Assembly (NCBI GenBank): GCA_002733605.1
Contig: NVWK01000008.1
Coordinates: forward strand, 1 to 59,449
DNA: 59,449 bases
Source: Robiginitomaculum sp.
GTDB lineage: Bacteria > Pseudomonadota > Alphaproteobacteria > Caulobacterales > Maricaulaceae
Direction: 5' to 3'
The translations under genes and the position numbers were made by a program. The stretch's first letter is position 1, and each line of letters begins with the position of its first letter. Of the stretch, positions 1 to 8,618 are shown in pieces. The notes below the pieces were generated by a model. It made no database searches. It was not told the DNA's origin and saw only the letters and a list, made by a program, of their open reading frames with translations.

Positions 1-629
1 AACTTAGCGTTCGGGTCAGTCGCTGCAGAAGAGCCTTCGTCATCTTCACTTTGGTCAGTAGTCAGTGACTTGGCTTTGATCAGTTCCATGAGGGTGAGGT
101 GGTTGTCTCGGAACTGTTCGATCTGGTCCACAAGAATCATGGGGTTCTCCCCCGCTTGGAAATCCAGACCATACCACTTGCGGTCCTCTTTCTGCCGGAG
201 AGTGCTGGTGAACTCCCAGACTTGTGCCCAGAGAGGGACCTTCTTAGAGACACCTTCGACCGGCATCCGTCGCAGCTGAATCGCGTTGATCAGGCGTTGG
301 CCCGTTACAAATTCGCCCTTGGAGAAAGTCAAGGTGACTTGAGTCCCCGAGAGTGGGTGGTCTCCATAGATAAAGCCTGGGAAGTTCAAGGAGTGGACAT
401 ACCGATACTTCCATTGATCCCTCTCTGTCTTACCCTCATGACCTGCATAGACCTCGATACGCCGGTCGGCATCCATAGACTTTTGGGCTACCTCGGAGAG
501 TGGATCATAGGACCTCTCAACGATCATCTTCGAATCTTTGTCCCGACGGTCGCTCCACTTGCCGAACTCCGCATAGAAAGCAAGGGGGACGAATTCGAAT
601 GGGCTCTCCTTCTCTGCGATTAGGGCGTC
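1..629. repeat. terminal redundancy, left copy
   Basis: Matches 58821-59449 base for base in length with no gaps and about 33 substitutions by eye (roughly 95% identity), many at third codon positions. It indicates overlapping ends of a circular or circularly permuted genome, with two strains merged in assembly. Confidence 0.85.
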
Positions 630-833
630 GCCGGGGCGGACAACGACAGCCCCCTCCCCGAACACTTCTTTCAGTTTCTCATCAGACATCGCCTGAATGA
701 GCTTCATCCGAGGCAGGACTGTATACCCCGTCATCGCTGATTGACTTGCATCGTCCTCAACGAACGCTCCCAATGCTGCTGAGGTTGCTTCTACACGGGT
801 GATGTCTTCGTTTGTCTTTGTTCTCTTAGTCAT
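1..833 (-). CDS. ssDNA-binding-like protein, last codon and stop cut by window edge
   Basis: Reading from ATG at 833 gives 277 full codons and runs off the window at base 1 inside the final Phe codon. The second copy at the other end supplies the Phe and a TAG stop, so the whole protein is 278 aa. The start has a good ribosome site (AAGGAAA). The body has basic and aromatic patches and the C terminus is a strongly acidic tail (QSEDDEG) ending in Phe, as in single-stranded DNA-binding proteins of phages. It is the last gene of the SNF2 helicase operon, and a terminator follows it across the circle junction. Single-stranded DNA binding is inferred from tail shape and context; no OB-fold motif was proven. 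Confidence 0.6.
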   Translation of the reverse strand, partial: MTKRTKTNEDITRVEATSAALGAFVEDDASQSAMTGYTVLPRMKLIQAMSDEKLKEVFGEGAVVVRPGDALIAEKESPFEFVPLAFYAEFGKWSDRRDKDSKMIVERSYDPLSEVAQKSMDADRRIEVYAGHEGKTERDQWKYRYVHSLNFPGFIYGDHPLSGTQVTLTFSKGEFVTGQRLINAIQLRRMPVEGVSKKVPLWAQVWEFTSTLRQKEDRKWYGLDFQAGENPMILVDQIEQFRDNHLTLMELIKAKSLTTDQSEDDEGSSAATDPNAK

Positions 834-1464
834 TTCTATTTCCTTTGGTTGTATCTCTGCGACGTCTATAAGTCATGCCACACACCGGGAAGGTGTCGCT
901 TAGGCTGCTAGGCAGCCGACCTCCCGATTCTGCGATTCTTGTTGCATACTTACCAATCCCTTTCCAATCTATCTTCACAACTCCTTTCTCTACCATTTCT
1001 TCGGTCACCCCGAAGTGAGCCATTGCTTGTGTATATTCTGGTGTCCCCTTCTTAGGGATCCTCGGTTGAATAGTTGAGAATTGCACGCCCGTGGCGAGCG
1101 TCCCTCTGATCGTGTCTTCTGCTTTCATTGGGTCAGCTACTGCCAGCTTGATAAGTCTCACCGCATTGATCTTACCGGCAAGATCATGCCTCTGGCTGAC
1201 CTCGACTTTCCAGTCCTTGATCATCGCCGTGTGCTCACGCAGAAGGAACCCTACATCGACAAGCTCCTCAGGCGTCCACCCATTCCGCCGCATCTGGGCT
1301 GTCACATCCAACAAGTGGCTTAGGTACTCAGACTTCAACGCCTCAATCTCCTCGCCCAAGAGAAGGAGGAACTCAATGTCCTTCGGCCGCTTCGAGTCCT
1401 CCGACCGGTCCCGAAGGAGGTCCACTAATGCCGACCGCGTTTGAATTATCTGTGCTTCCGTCAT
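826..1464 (-). CDS. hypothetical protein, helical
   Basis: 212 aa from ATG 1464, preceded by AAGGACG; an upstream in-frame start at 1503 has no better site. The sequence is charged and looks mostly helical, with no recognisable motif, cysteine cluster or membrane segment. It sits between a small paralogue-family gene and the ssDNA-binding-like gene, overlapping the latter by 8 bases and the former by 92 bases. The operon with the SNF2 helicase suggests a role in DNA processing, but this is only context. Confidence 0.75.
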   Translation of the reverse strand: MTEAQIIQTRSALVDLLRDRSEDSKRPKDIEFLLLLGEEIEALKSEYLSHLLDVTAQMRRNGWTPEELVDVGFLLREHTAMIKDWKVEVSQRHDLAGKINAVRLIKLAVADPMKAEDTIRGTLATGVQFSTIQPRIPKKGTPEYTQAMAHFGVTEEMVEKGVVKIDWKGIGKYATRIAESGGRLPSSLSDTFPVCGMTYRRRRDTTKGNRND

Positions 1465-1759
1465 GGGAGATCGTCCTTTTTGAGTAAGTCCTGTCGACCT
1501 CATTATAGAGTAGGACTGTTATGGATTTGCCCATCTGGGCAGCTACTATCGTGAGCATGGCAACCATTGAGAGCCTGCCAGTGAGACAGATGGCATCCTC
1601 CTCCGGATTGAATCCTTCTTCTTCCAGCCGACATTGAATCATCTCAACTAGCCGATCAGTTCGTGGTGAATGGATCTTCCGGAAGAGCATCGTCACCGGC
1701 CCGAACTCTTCTGCTGCTGAGAATTGGAATCTAGGATTCTCAATCATGAATACTCTCAT
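1373..1759 (-). CDS. hypothetical protein, paralogue of the gene at 4169-4465
   Basis: 128 aa. The start overlaps the helicase stop (ATGA) and the ribosome site GGAG lies inside the helicase end. Residues 1-95 align with the 98-aa protein at 4169-4465: shared SAAEE[FY]G near the N terminus, a mid-protein Asp/Gly/Met pattern, and a hydrophobic segment ending in an Arg-Tyr pair. The last ~30 residues are an extension overlapping the next gene in another frame. Function unknown. The two paralogues lie on either side of the helicase gene and the non-coding module at 3984-4172. Confidence 0.7.
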   Translation of the reverse strand: MRVFMIENPRFQFSAAEEFGPVTMLFRKIHSPRTDRLVEMIQCRLEEEGFNPEEDAICLTGRLSMVAMLTIVAAQMGKSITVLLYNEVDRTYSKRTISHDGSTDNSNAVGISGPPSGPVGGLEAAEGH

Positions 1760-3861
1760 TCTGACTCCAGATCTAATACGCCCTCCAAGATATTCCGGAT
1801 ATCTTGGATAGCCATTGCTTTTTCTAACTTGCTTGTAACCCGAGCTCTGATCTCTTCATCAATGGTTCCCGGTACGACGAGGTCAATAATCTGTACAGGT
1901 TGACGGGTACCTTTGCGGTGAGCTCTATCTTCTGCCTGACTACGAAGAACAGCAGACCAATTCTGGGAGAAGAATATCTCCATGTCCGTATATGTTTCCT
2001 GAATCGGCTCTTTACTCCACCAGTCGTAGCCCACAAGATTCAATCCCGCTCCAGCGGCTGCGGGATTAGCGAGGAAAACTTTACACTCGGGATCATCATT
2101 GAAATCCTTAATGGCGATCTCGCGATCCGCATCCTTCGTGCCACCATAATAGGACCGGAAAGAAATCCCTTCCTGCTTCAGTCTCTCGCTGATGATGCGA
2201 ATGTCCTCAATGAAACAAGCCCAGATGATTGTCTTACCGAGAGGGTCTCGTCCCTCCCCTGTGAGGATTCCTACCATTTCTTCAACCTTGGGGTTGAGCC
2301 CGGGAATCTGCTTCGTTTCGCTCGGTCCTATGGGAAGCTCTGTGTCAGGATCGATTTCACGGTCCGGCTTGACATGACCTGAGGTGATCTGTGTTAGCCT
2401 CAAGAGTTTCGTCAGGATGTGGTTGACGGAGATTGTGGAGTCCTCCACATCCTCAAGCTCTAAAGCCAGCTCTTCGGCAAGAGTCTTGTACCACTTCTTC
2501 TGAAGTGTAGTCATGTAGACTTCATGGATGGCGTACATCTTGTCTGGGAGATTCAGTCTAGCCTCTTTCTTAGAGACGATGAAAGACATCCTCGCTAGAC
2601 GCTCCTGAAGCAGTGGGATGTTCTTGGCACCGATCAGCTTGGATACACCCTTAGTCTGCGGGAGATTCTTGTACTTGCCGTAGAACTTACGGAAGGCCTC
2701 CCGTGATGAGAAGCCTGAGAGCCCATCACCGAGTAACTCCAATTGTCCGTACAGATCATTGAGGGAATTTGCTATGGGAGTCCCCGAGAGAATGGTGACC
2801 TGTCTGGAAAAGGGTGCAAGGACCACTTCTCTATTCGCCAGCCATCGTCTGCTCTTGGAAGACTTCGCCATGTGGCTCTCATCGAATGTAATGAGATCCC
2901 ATGAGACCCGCTTGAGATAGGACTTCATGGAGTCCGTTGTATCCCACGGCAAGATGACAGTTGACCAGACACAACCATCTTCGGCCTTGATCGCTTCTAC
3001 TAGGGTAGTGGCTCTACGGTGGACGCCCCCGCGAAGAATCGCGATCTTCCCAGGGCTCGTTGAGAATGAGGTGAATTCGATCGCCCAGTTGGACCTGACA
3101 GAGCGAGGGCACACAACAAGATGCCGATACATACCCTGTTTCACCCCGGGAGAGGTTCCGTTTCTCTTTCGTACTGCCTCGATGTTGACTCGGGCTACGA
3201 CAGTCGCGGTCTTCCCAGTTCCCTGCTCCATGAACAGGGCCTTGCTGGGCTGATTCAAAGACACAACGACCCCGACTCTCTGTTGGGGCATGAGAGGAGG
3301 GTTTGTCTCAACATAGTCGTCTGGCATATCAGGGACGATGCCATTGATCTTATACTCGGCAACGATCCGAGTTGCTTTCGTCTGGCTGAGGAATCGTGCG
3401 AGCAGCGAGATATATAAGAGTTTAGTGTCCTGATCCACCCAACGAATATGATCGTTGGTTAATGAGTGGTACATCATTATGACGGTTGTGTCAGTCGCCG
3501 CCGCCGACCAAGTATTGTGGGCCGCCTCGATTCTCTTGCACTCGATGAGAGTCCCTATCCATGAAAACAAGCGGCCTGACGCGGACCTCTGCGAGATCTG
3601 GTAAGTCTGTCCATTCTTCTGGAAGGTTTGGTCGATGATGTCCTGACGATCAGCTCCTTCGGCAACTTGTCGGTTGAGATCTTCAATAGTGACGACTGAA
3701 GCGGAGAGAGGCCGGATGATGAAGGCTCGCCCATCCGGTGAGAGCTGCATAGAGAGGAAGTCGTTCTTGAATAAGTCTATCTTCTGGAGCAGTCTTCCAG
3801 TCGCTTCTGAAAGAGGCTCTACCAAAGGTCTAATTGCATCTTCTATTTTCAGCTGGTCCAT
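1756..3861 (-). CDS. SNF2-family DEAD/DEAH-box DNA helicase/translocase
   Basis: 701 aa superfamily 2 ATPase. Visible motifs: Walker A GTGKT at 214-218, motif II DESH at 327-330, motif III SGTP at 359-362, motif V region with GAGLNL, and motif VI QAEDRAHR from about 642, which is the classic SNF2 signature. The N-terminal ~190 residues are a phage-type extension of unknown role. Phage SNF2 proteins are usually assigned to replication or recombination remodelling of DNA. It is the first gene of an operon running to the ssDNA-binding-like gene, with a strong sigma70-like promoter about 40 bases upstream of the start. Confidence 0.93.
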   Translation of the reverse strand: MDQLKIEDAIRPLVEPLSEATGRLLQKIDLFKNDFLSMQLSPDGRAFIIRPLSASVVTIEDLNRQVAEGADRQDIIDQTFQKNGQTYQISQRSASGRLFSWIGTLIECKRIEAAHNTWSAAATDTTVIMMYHSLTNDHIRWVDQDTKLLYISLLARFLSQTKATRIVAEYKINGIVPDMPDDYVETNPPLMPQQRVGVVVSLNQPSKALFMEQGTGKTATVVARVNIEAVRKRNGTSPGVKQGMYRHLVVCPRSVRSNWAIEFTSFSTSPGKIAILRGGVHRRATTLVEAIKAEDGCVWSTVILPWDTTDSMKSYLKRVSWDLITFDESHMAKSSKSRRWLANREVVLAPFSRQVTILSGTPIANSLNDLYGQLELLGDGLSGFSSREAFRKFYGKYKNLPQTKGVSKLIGAKNIPLLQERLARMSFIVSKKEARLNLPDKMYAIHEVYMTTLQKKWYKTLAEELALELEDVEDSTISVNHILTKLLRLTQITSGHVKPDREIDPDTELPIGPSETKQIPGLNPKVEEMVGILTGEGRDPLGKTIIWACFIEDIRIISERLKQEGISFRSYYGGTKDADREIAIKDFNDDPECKVFLANPAAAGAGLNLVGYDWWSKEPIQETYTDMEIFFSQNWSAVLRSQAEDRAHRKGTRQPVQIIDLVVPGTIDEEIRARVTSKLEKAMAIQDIRNILEGVLDLESE

Positions 3862-3899
3862 TATGATTATGTCTCCGTGGAAGGAATATTAGGTTTCTA

Positions 3900-3928
3900 A
3901 TTATAGGCAGACCAAACCCTAAAGGCAA
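3900..3928 (-). promoter_or_regulatory. sigma70-like promoter for the SNF2 helicase operon
   Basis: On the minus strand: TTGCCT at 3928-3923, a 17-base spacer, and a perfect TATAAT at 3905-3900. Transcription would start near 3893 and give a leader of about 30 bases before the helicase ATG at 3861. The same hexamer style and spacing recur at 33438-33466 and 50429-50457. Confidence 0.8.
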
Positions 3929-3983
3929 GTGGGTTTCAAGAAATTCTTTGCTCCCCGACTCTGAGACCAACCCGGCAAGCTCA

Positions 3984-4172
3984 AGTCTCCGCACCCAGTA
4001 GGTTGCCACCACATACGACCAAGACGAGTGAGACCAAGCACCCAAGCCTAATAAAGACTACTTACTACTACTACCTATATAAGGGTGATCTGTAAAATAC
4101 TGAGTGTAATAGTAGGGTTGGGTAGTTGGCTGAACTCATCTTGGTCGCGTGTGGCGTAACGGGTCCCGTTAC
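3984..4172. repeat. non-coding boundary module 1 (mirrored with 33987-34165)
   Basis: This gene-free stretch separates the late block from the helicase operon. Its left arm (3984-4022) is a perfect 39-base inverted copy of 34127-34165. The 28 bases at 4009-4036 are a direct copy of 33997-34024. Further shared core elements in the same orientation are a run of TACTAC trinucleotides, GTGATCTGT, ACTGAGTG and GGGTAGTTGG. The arm CCACATACGACCAA recurs inverted (with two changes) near the right end, at about 4141-4154, so the module itself is an interrupted dyad. A perfect 17-base palindrome (stem GTAACGGG, one-base loop) closes it at 4156-4172. Its role as recombination site, operator or origin is unknown. 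Confidence 0.85.
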
Positions 4173-4465
4173 AGACGAGGAACTTGCCGGTATCTCCGGG
4201 GTACTCTATCGAATACAATCAGGTTCGGTTGATCAAAGCTCAGCGTCCACATCATTAGGAACTGAGCTACCATTATCGTCGGGCCGAGGACTATGATCTT
4301 GTCATCACGACTGGCGATTGGAAGAACATCTGTTTCAAAGATGCGTCTCATCCGCGGGAAGTCGTAAGGAGCAAGGTTCGCAGGGAAGGCTTCACAGATC
4401 GTGCCGTACTCTTCCGCTGCCGAGAGATCCCGTAGTCGGTCATTCCTTGGGACCCAGACTACCAT
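4169..4465 (-). CDS. hypothetical protein, paralogue of the gene at 1373-1759
   Basis: 98 aa, start coupled to the stop of the upstream tail gene (they overlap by 7 bases) with no clear ribosome site of its own. It shares SAAEEYG and the later hydrophobic segment with the 128-aa protein at 1373-1759. It is the last gene of the late block. Its stop codon lies in the 17-base palindrome that closes boundary module 1. Function unknown. Confidence 0.7.
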   Translation of the reverse strand: MVVWVPRNDRLRDLSAAEEYGTICEAFPANLAPYDFPRMRRIFETDVLPIASRDDKIIVLGPTIMVAQFLMMWTLSFDQPNLIVFDRVPRRYRQVPRL

Positions 4466-4971
4466 GCAATGAACGAGAACGAGATGGTCTCGTTTCCTGA
4501 GTTGGTAATGTTCTTGAAGTTAAGACCGTTGGACAAAGGAAGCATCTTCCACTGGAGCGATGAGGTGTTGTACCAGTTGTTCTGGGACGTGATGAATTTC
4601 AATGGCCAATACCCTGAAGCATCCAACCATGGATCATCCGCTCCAATGTTCAAGCATTCCGACAGTCCCGCTCCGTAGGGTGACATACGCTCGAGCAAGT
4701 CTTCCGCTTCATTGTCTAAGGCACTCCACTTGTAGATGCGGATGAGACACGAGGTCCACCCTGTGAATAGCCCGAGCCAGTTGTTATCGACTGAGTCAGA
4801 TCCCCCAAGTAGGGCGAGGTCCTTCACTGTACCTCGGCGAATCGTGCCGCCGATCAAGTCTTCTACTGTCACCTTTCTGTCAGCCGCTTCGGAGGTGTCG
4901 TGGATTAGGAGGAGGTCATTGTTCGCAATCGTGCCGATATCAGCCCGACCCGGAATTGTTTGTTTAGCCAT
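4459..4971 (-). CDS. tail-fibre-like or tail-tip accessory protein
   Basis: 170 aa, overlapping the stop of the tail hub gene by 8 bases. The N-terminal ~45 residues (LLLIHDTSEAADRKVTVEDL) resemble the short adaptor segments found at the start of many phage tail-fibre proteins; the rest is rich in Asn, Ser, Trp and Gly as in beta-structured virion proteins. The position directly after the hub supports a tail-tip role. Receptor binding is possible but unproven. Confidence 0.6.
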   Translation of the reverse strand: MAKQTIPGRADIGTIANNDLLLIHDTSEAADRKVTVEDLIGGTIRRGTVKDLALLGGSDSVDNNWLGLFTGWTSCLIRIYKWSALDNEAEDLLERMSPYGAGLSECLNIGADDPWLDASGYWPLKFITSQNNWYNTSSLQWKMLPLSNGLNFKNITNSGNETISFSFIAW

Positions 4972-7309
4972 CAGATAATCCTATGAATTCATCAGTTGGA
5001 GTGAAGTGATAGTAATCACCTGACTCATCTACCAAGAGGTCACCAAGACCGCTTGCTTCTAGTGTGTGACATACGGGTGAAACGAGAGACAAGTCAATCG
5101 CTGCATTCGCCGTGTACGGTTGAGTCTTCACACACAGATCAACATCTGGTGCGAAGGAGAAGGAGCTCTTTGGGCGGAGGTCTGTCTTCTCGATGATCGT
5201 CACGATAGACCCAATTGGGTGCGTCCGTGCACTCGTCCCGAACCGGGCACGAATCAACCCTTGGAGCTGGACAGCATATGGCCTAGCCTGCCAGAGAACA
5301 GTCCCGTCCTCGGCGGGTGGCTGCCAAGCAAAGTCAGGCCAGAAGTCTGGAGCATTAACTCCTGTCGTCCCGGCCTGGACACACTCGTAACGGAGACCAG
5401 TGACGGACCCTGAAGGCGGCAAGACTTTATCTCCCAAGACGTACGCCGTGCTCCGAGTGACGAGGTCTTCTGGTTGAATCTCAATGTTCCGCAGGAAGAA
5501 GACCTCGTCGTTAATCTTACAGAGCTGACGCCCAGCACGCCATGAGTCTAAGTCACCGCGAAGGTCAACAATCCTTGCCGAGTCCTCGGTGAGCGGGGTC
5601 ATGAATGGCCCGAACTCGATGATGTCTGGTCCATCGAGCACGCCGATCGCATCCCACATAGGACCGCCAGAGCAAGGGATTCCTTGCTGACCAAGATTGA
5701 TATAGTCACCACCATCCGCCTGAGCGTGAATGGATGCACCTACGATCTGGATGTGAGACCGTAATCTAAAGACAACAATCAAGACTTCGCCGTTCGCTTC
5801 ATCAGCTGGGACTTCCAGCCAATCCACATAGGCGTCCGCTTCCACTCCGACACCTGCGATGTCTGGAGGGATATCTGATCCGTCACCTGTGCTGATCACC
5901 CCGAAGGAGTCGCGGAGGAATTCCATCGACACCATCTGGTCAGACACTAAGCCCGGTTCTACTGATAAGACGCGGACCTGTCCAATCTCTGGAAGGTCGA
6001 CTTGATCTCCGGGTAGGACGAGATGGGCACCGTGCGTGACAGGGAGCTTGAATCCCTGCGTGTCACCGTAGAACTCATTCAGCTTTCTACTCGCCACGAC
6101 ATTACCGACAAGGCGGCTCGTGATGATAGAAGTGTTCTGGCTCTTCTGGATATACCCTCTTGATGCTGCCCCATCGTTGTCCATGGAGATGGGCTGGTTC
6201 GCACGGAAGTTTCTGTGCCTGTCAGGGAAGTTGAGGATGATTCGCGTAGGCGAAAGGATGCCTGTGTTGATCGTGATCTCAGGGCGTGGCGGGGCCATCA
6301 TGTCTTCAGTGAATACAATCAGTCCCTGACTGAGAGTCCCGTAGGCAGCGTTCTCCGGACGAAGAGCACGGAAGTATAACTTCCCCTGATACTCTGACAT
6401 CATCACCCCGAGGATATTCAGGATGTCAGCGACGACATCAGAACATACGTCACCCTCAATGGCGAGGTTCACGGCAAGACCTTCTTGTTCACAAAGGTAC
6501 CCGAGCTCCTTCAGTGATTGTCCATCCACCTGATCAACTGTCAGTCCTGCTCCGTGAGGCCACGGAGCCGTGAGAAGCTGGTGCAAAGCGTGGGCAGCGT
6601 TGACACCCTTGTCGGCTTCATCATCACCACCCGGAGGCTTGATCAGATACGCAGATCCTTCCAAGGCTTGGTCAGGACAGAGACTCTCAATGAGGTACTC
6701 CATCTGAGGCCAGTCAGGTGACCCGCCGAGCTTCTTCTTAGTCCACTCAATGGAGACAATGTACTTAGCTTCATTGGAGAACAGAGGCGTCCCGTTCGCA
6801 TCGCGATGATAAGGACGATTCACTGTCCCTCTGCCTGCCCTGAACTTGAAGGCTCCCTCTTTGCCCAGATCGTGGGCGAACTGGAAGTCCCCACCGATTG
6901 CCGCTGTCCCTGTCCAGATCTCCTCACCGTTCTGATAGATAGCCCGAAGCCGGTTCGCGGGGCCGAGGCAGATGTAGTGGACTGCGTTCTCGTAGTACAC
7001 CTCCTGCTTCATGTCGCCTCCACCTCCGCCTCCGCCTCCGCCCTTACCCCCGCCGGAGACAGCACCTGTTGATTCTTCAACCACATGGCGACCCCATACA
7101 GAGATGACGCGAGCACCGAACCTGCGAACCCCAATGCAGTAGGGGAGCGGGGCATTTCGCGTCGCATAAGTTGAGATCGTGTTATCAAACTCGAAGTCAT
7201 TACTTTGTTTGCTCTGCTTCTTCATCAGGAGCTGGGATGCTAGAAGAGAGCCCACCGCTACTACGATGAGGAGGATGGTTGTGAGCTCAGCTATAATTAC
7301 ATGATCCAT
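4964..7309 (-). CDS. tail tip/hub protein (host-specificity, gpJ/GTA gp15-like)
   Basis: 781 aa, start at ATG 7309 with GGAG upstream, overlapping the NlpC/P60 stop. It has a hydrophobic N-terminal helix (about residues 5-30), then a run of Gly residues near 86-98 encoded by repeated GGC/GGA triplets, then a long region like phage tail hub proteins. It follows the tape measure, DUF2163 and NlpC/P60 genes, the conserved order in GTA-like and lambda-like tail tips where this slot holds the hub that contacts the host. The N-terminal membrane-like helix is unusual for this slot. Confidence 0.8.
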   Translation of the reverse strand: MDHVIIAELTTILLIVVAVGSLLASQLLMKKQSKQSNDFEFDNTISTYATRNAPLPYCIGVRRFGARVISVWGRHVVEESTGAVSGGGKGGGGGGGGGDMKQEVYYENAVHYICLGPANRLRAIYQNGEEIWTGTAAIGGDFQFAHDLGKEGAFKFRAGRGTVNRPYHRDANGTPLFSNEAKYIVSIEWTKKKLGGSPDWPQMEYLIESLCPDQALEGSAYLIKPPGGDDEADKGVNAAHALHQLLTAPWPHGAGLTVDQVDGQSLKELGYLCEQEGLAVNLAIEGDVCSDVVADILNILGVMMSEYQGKLYFRALRPENAAYGTLSQGLIVFTEDMMAPPRPEITINTGILSPTRIILNFPDRHRNFRANQPISMDNDGAASRGYIQKSQNTSIITSRLVGNVVASRKLNEFYGDTQGFKLPVTHGAHLVLPGDQVDLPEIGQVRVLSVEPGLVSDQMVSMEFLRDSFGVISTGDGSDIPPDIAGVGVEADAYVDWLEVPADEANGEVLIVVFRLRSHIQIVGASIHAQADGGDYINLGQQGIPCSGGPMWDAIGVLDGPDIIEFGPFMTPLTEDSARIVDLRGDLDSWRAGRQLCKINDEVFFLRNIEIQPEDLVTRSTAYVLGDKVLPPSGSVTGLRYECVQAGTTGVNAPDFWPDFAWQPPAEDGTVLWQARPYAVQLQGLIRARFGTSARTHPIGSIVTIIEKTDLRPKSSFSFAPDVDLCVKTQPYTANAAIDLSLVSPVCHTLEASGLGDLLVDESGDYYHFTPTDEFIGLSDG

Positions 7310-7788
7310 AGATCTTTTCTCCTTGGTCTGTATGTCCGGAGAATCTCACGGACGCCCTCAAGGTCTGACCTGAAGGCTCCCAGAGTCTGTGAAGACTGAA
7401 GTATCTCGAAGGGGTTCGTGGTTACAATCATGACGTGACCGGGGTTCTTAGGGAGTGGCACTCCTGGTTGGTCAGGTGACGACCGCGTCACTAAGATATC
7501 ACCGGGCTCTAAGGACTTGTCTGTCACCAAGTCAGCGGAGTGCCACCCGCGGAGCATGGCGTGGATGCTAGAGATCGCTCGCTTCCTATCATGGAGTCCA
7601 ACATTCTGTGGAACGAAAGGGATCTCGACGAACATGTCGAACATGTCATCAAGGATGCCAGCGATCAAGGTTCGGCAATCTGCTCCTTGCCCACGGGCTC
7701 TCTGGTTAGGGGCGTACGGAGTTCCGTCCCACAGGGCGAGAGTATCACGGAGCCTGTCACATTTCAGATGCTTCCAAGCGTATGTCAT
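7297..7788 (-). CDS. NlpC/P60-family tail assembly peptidase
   Basis: 163 aa. The likely catalytic Cys is in GADCRTL near residue 37 and the His is in PGHVMIV near residue 118, the usual Cys/His order of phage NlpC/P60 tail proteins (lambda gpK, GTA gp14). These cleave peptidoglycan peptides during DNA entry or help tail-tip assembly. Start and stop overlap both neighbours (ATGA). It is the only peptidoglycan-hydrolase-like gene I recognise in the window. Confidence 0.85.
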   Translation of the reverse strand: MTYAWKHLKCDRLRDTLALWDGTPYAPNQRARGQGADCRTLIAGILDDMFDMFVEIPFVPQNVGLHDRKRAISSIHAMLRGWHSADLVTDKSLEPGDILVTRSSPDQPGVPLPKNPGHVMIVTTNPFEILQSSQTLGAFRSDLEGVREILRTYRPRRKDLWIM

Positions 7789-8618
7789 GAGGTAGCCACC
7801 AGAGGATTGTACGCCGGGATGGTTGCACCCGGAGGATTGATATGATTAATGTTATCGTAAATGTCTTCGCAAGTAGACGGCTGTTTATCGCACCCGCTCT
7901 GGACTGAGGCGGCGAGCCCGACCCATGAGTCAGGTGGGACGCGAGTGAGAACGAACTTCGCTCCCCCAGCAATGGCAGAGACTTGTCGGATCATGGCTCT
8001 CGCACCCGCGACTTCTACATGCCCTCGCTTCCACAATGCAGGGGTGAGGTCCGAGAATGTGCCAGCGACTTCAACCTCAGTGTTCCCCACCACACGCACG
8101 GCTGTGACCGTGCCTGACACGACCACGGGGGTGGCTCCACAGGTCGCGGGGTCTCCAAACCTGTGCTGGCAGGTGGGGGTGAGTGAATAGCCTAGGGTGA
8201 TGTTCAGAAGCGACTTGGTGCCAACGAGCTCGGCCTTCGCTATCCCTTGCCGCCCCGATGGATTCCTCGTCACCTTGGCGATCTTCCCCACGAACAAGAC
8301 TCTTTCGTACTGACCACTCCCACTGTTAGGATCGACGTGACCGACGGTGACATCTACAGGGGCATGAATGTATCCCTTCAGCATTGCAGCCAGAGGCTCG
8401 TAGGAGTCAGCTATCTGGAAGAAGGCACCTTGATCAGCCACCCCGCCGTGATTCTTCCCGATCGTTGCTTCGAGTCCTCGAGCTGGGGTATAGACTTCCG
8501 AATTGATGAGGACTGCTTGGGTCCCGCTCACATAGCGAACGGTCACTCCGTTGTAAACCAAGTCGACCCATACTGCGATCTGGCTTGCAGCCGCTTTATC
8601 TAGATTTGTTTGTGCCAA
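7785..8618 (-). CDS. DUF2163/BR0599-family tail protein (GTA gp13-like)
   Basis: 277 aa, probably starting at TTG 8618 with AGGA eight bases upstream. The C-terminal half carries the family Cys pattern: C..RFGD.ATC, then GCDKQPSTC and an Asn-rich end (DNINHINPPG). In GTAs and related phages this protein joins the tape measure to the hub. It keeps its canonical place before the NlpC/P60 gene, although three glycosyltransferase genes separate it from the upstream minor tail gene. Confidence 0.85.
   Translation of the reverse strand: MAQTNLDKAAASQIAVWVDLVYNGVTVRYVSGTQAVLINSEVYTPARGLEATIGKNHGGVADQGAFFQIADSYEPLAAMLKGYIHAPVDVTVGHVDPNSGSGQYERVLFVGKIAKVTRNPSGRQGIAKAELVGTKSLLNITLGYSLTPTCQHRFGDPATCGATPVVVSGTVTAVRVVGNTEVEVAGTFSDLTPALWKRGHVEVAGARAMIRQVSAIAGGAKFVLTRVPPDSWVGLAASVQSGCDKQPSTCEDIYDNINHINPPGATIPAYNPLVATS

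Noticed and set aside
99..623. Plus-strand 174-aa frames at both window ends
   Set aside because: They lie antisense to the ssDNA-binding-like gene and only reflect its codon pattern.
3830..4045. Small gene inside boundary module 1
   Set aside because: Repeat-driven frame; it overlaps the promoter and helicase start and has no ribosome site.
7018..7060. GGC/GGA-rich run as a possible CRISPR or minisatellite
   Set aside because: It encodes a poly-Gly linker in the tail hub and has no spacers; at most a slippage-prone linker.
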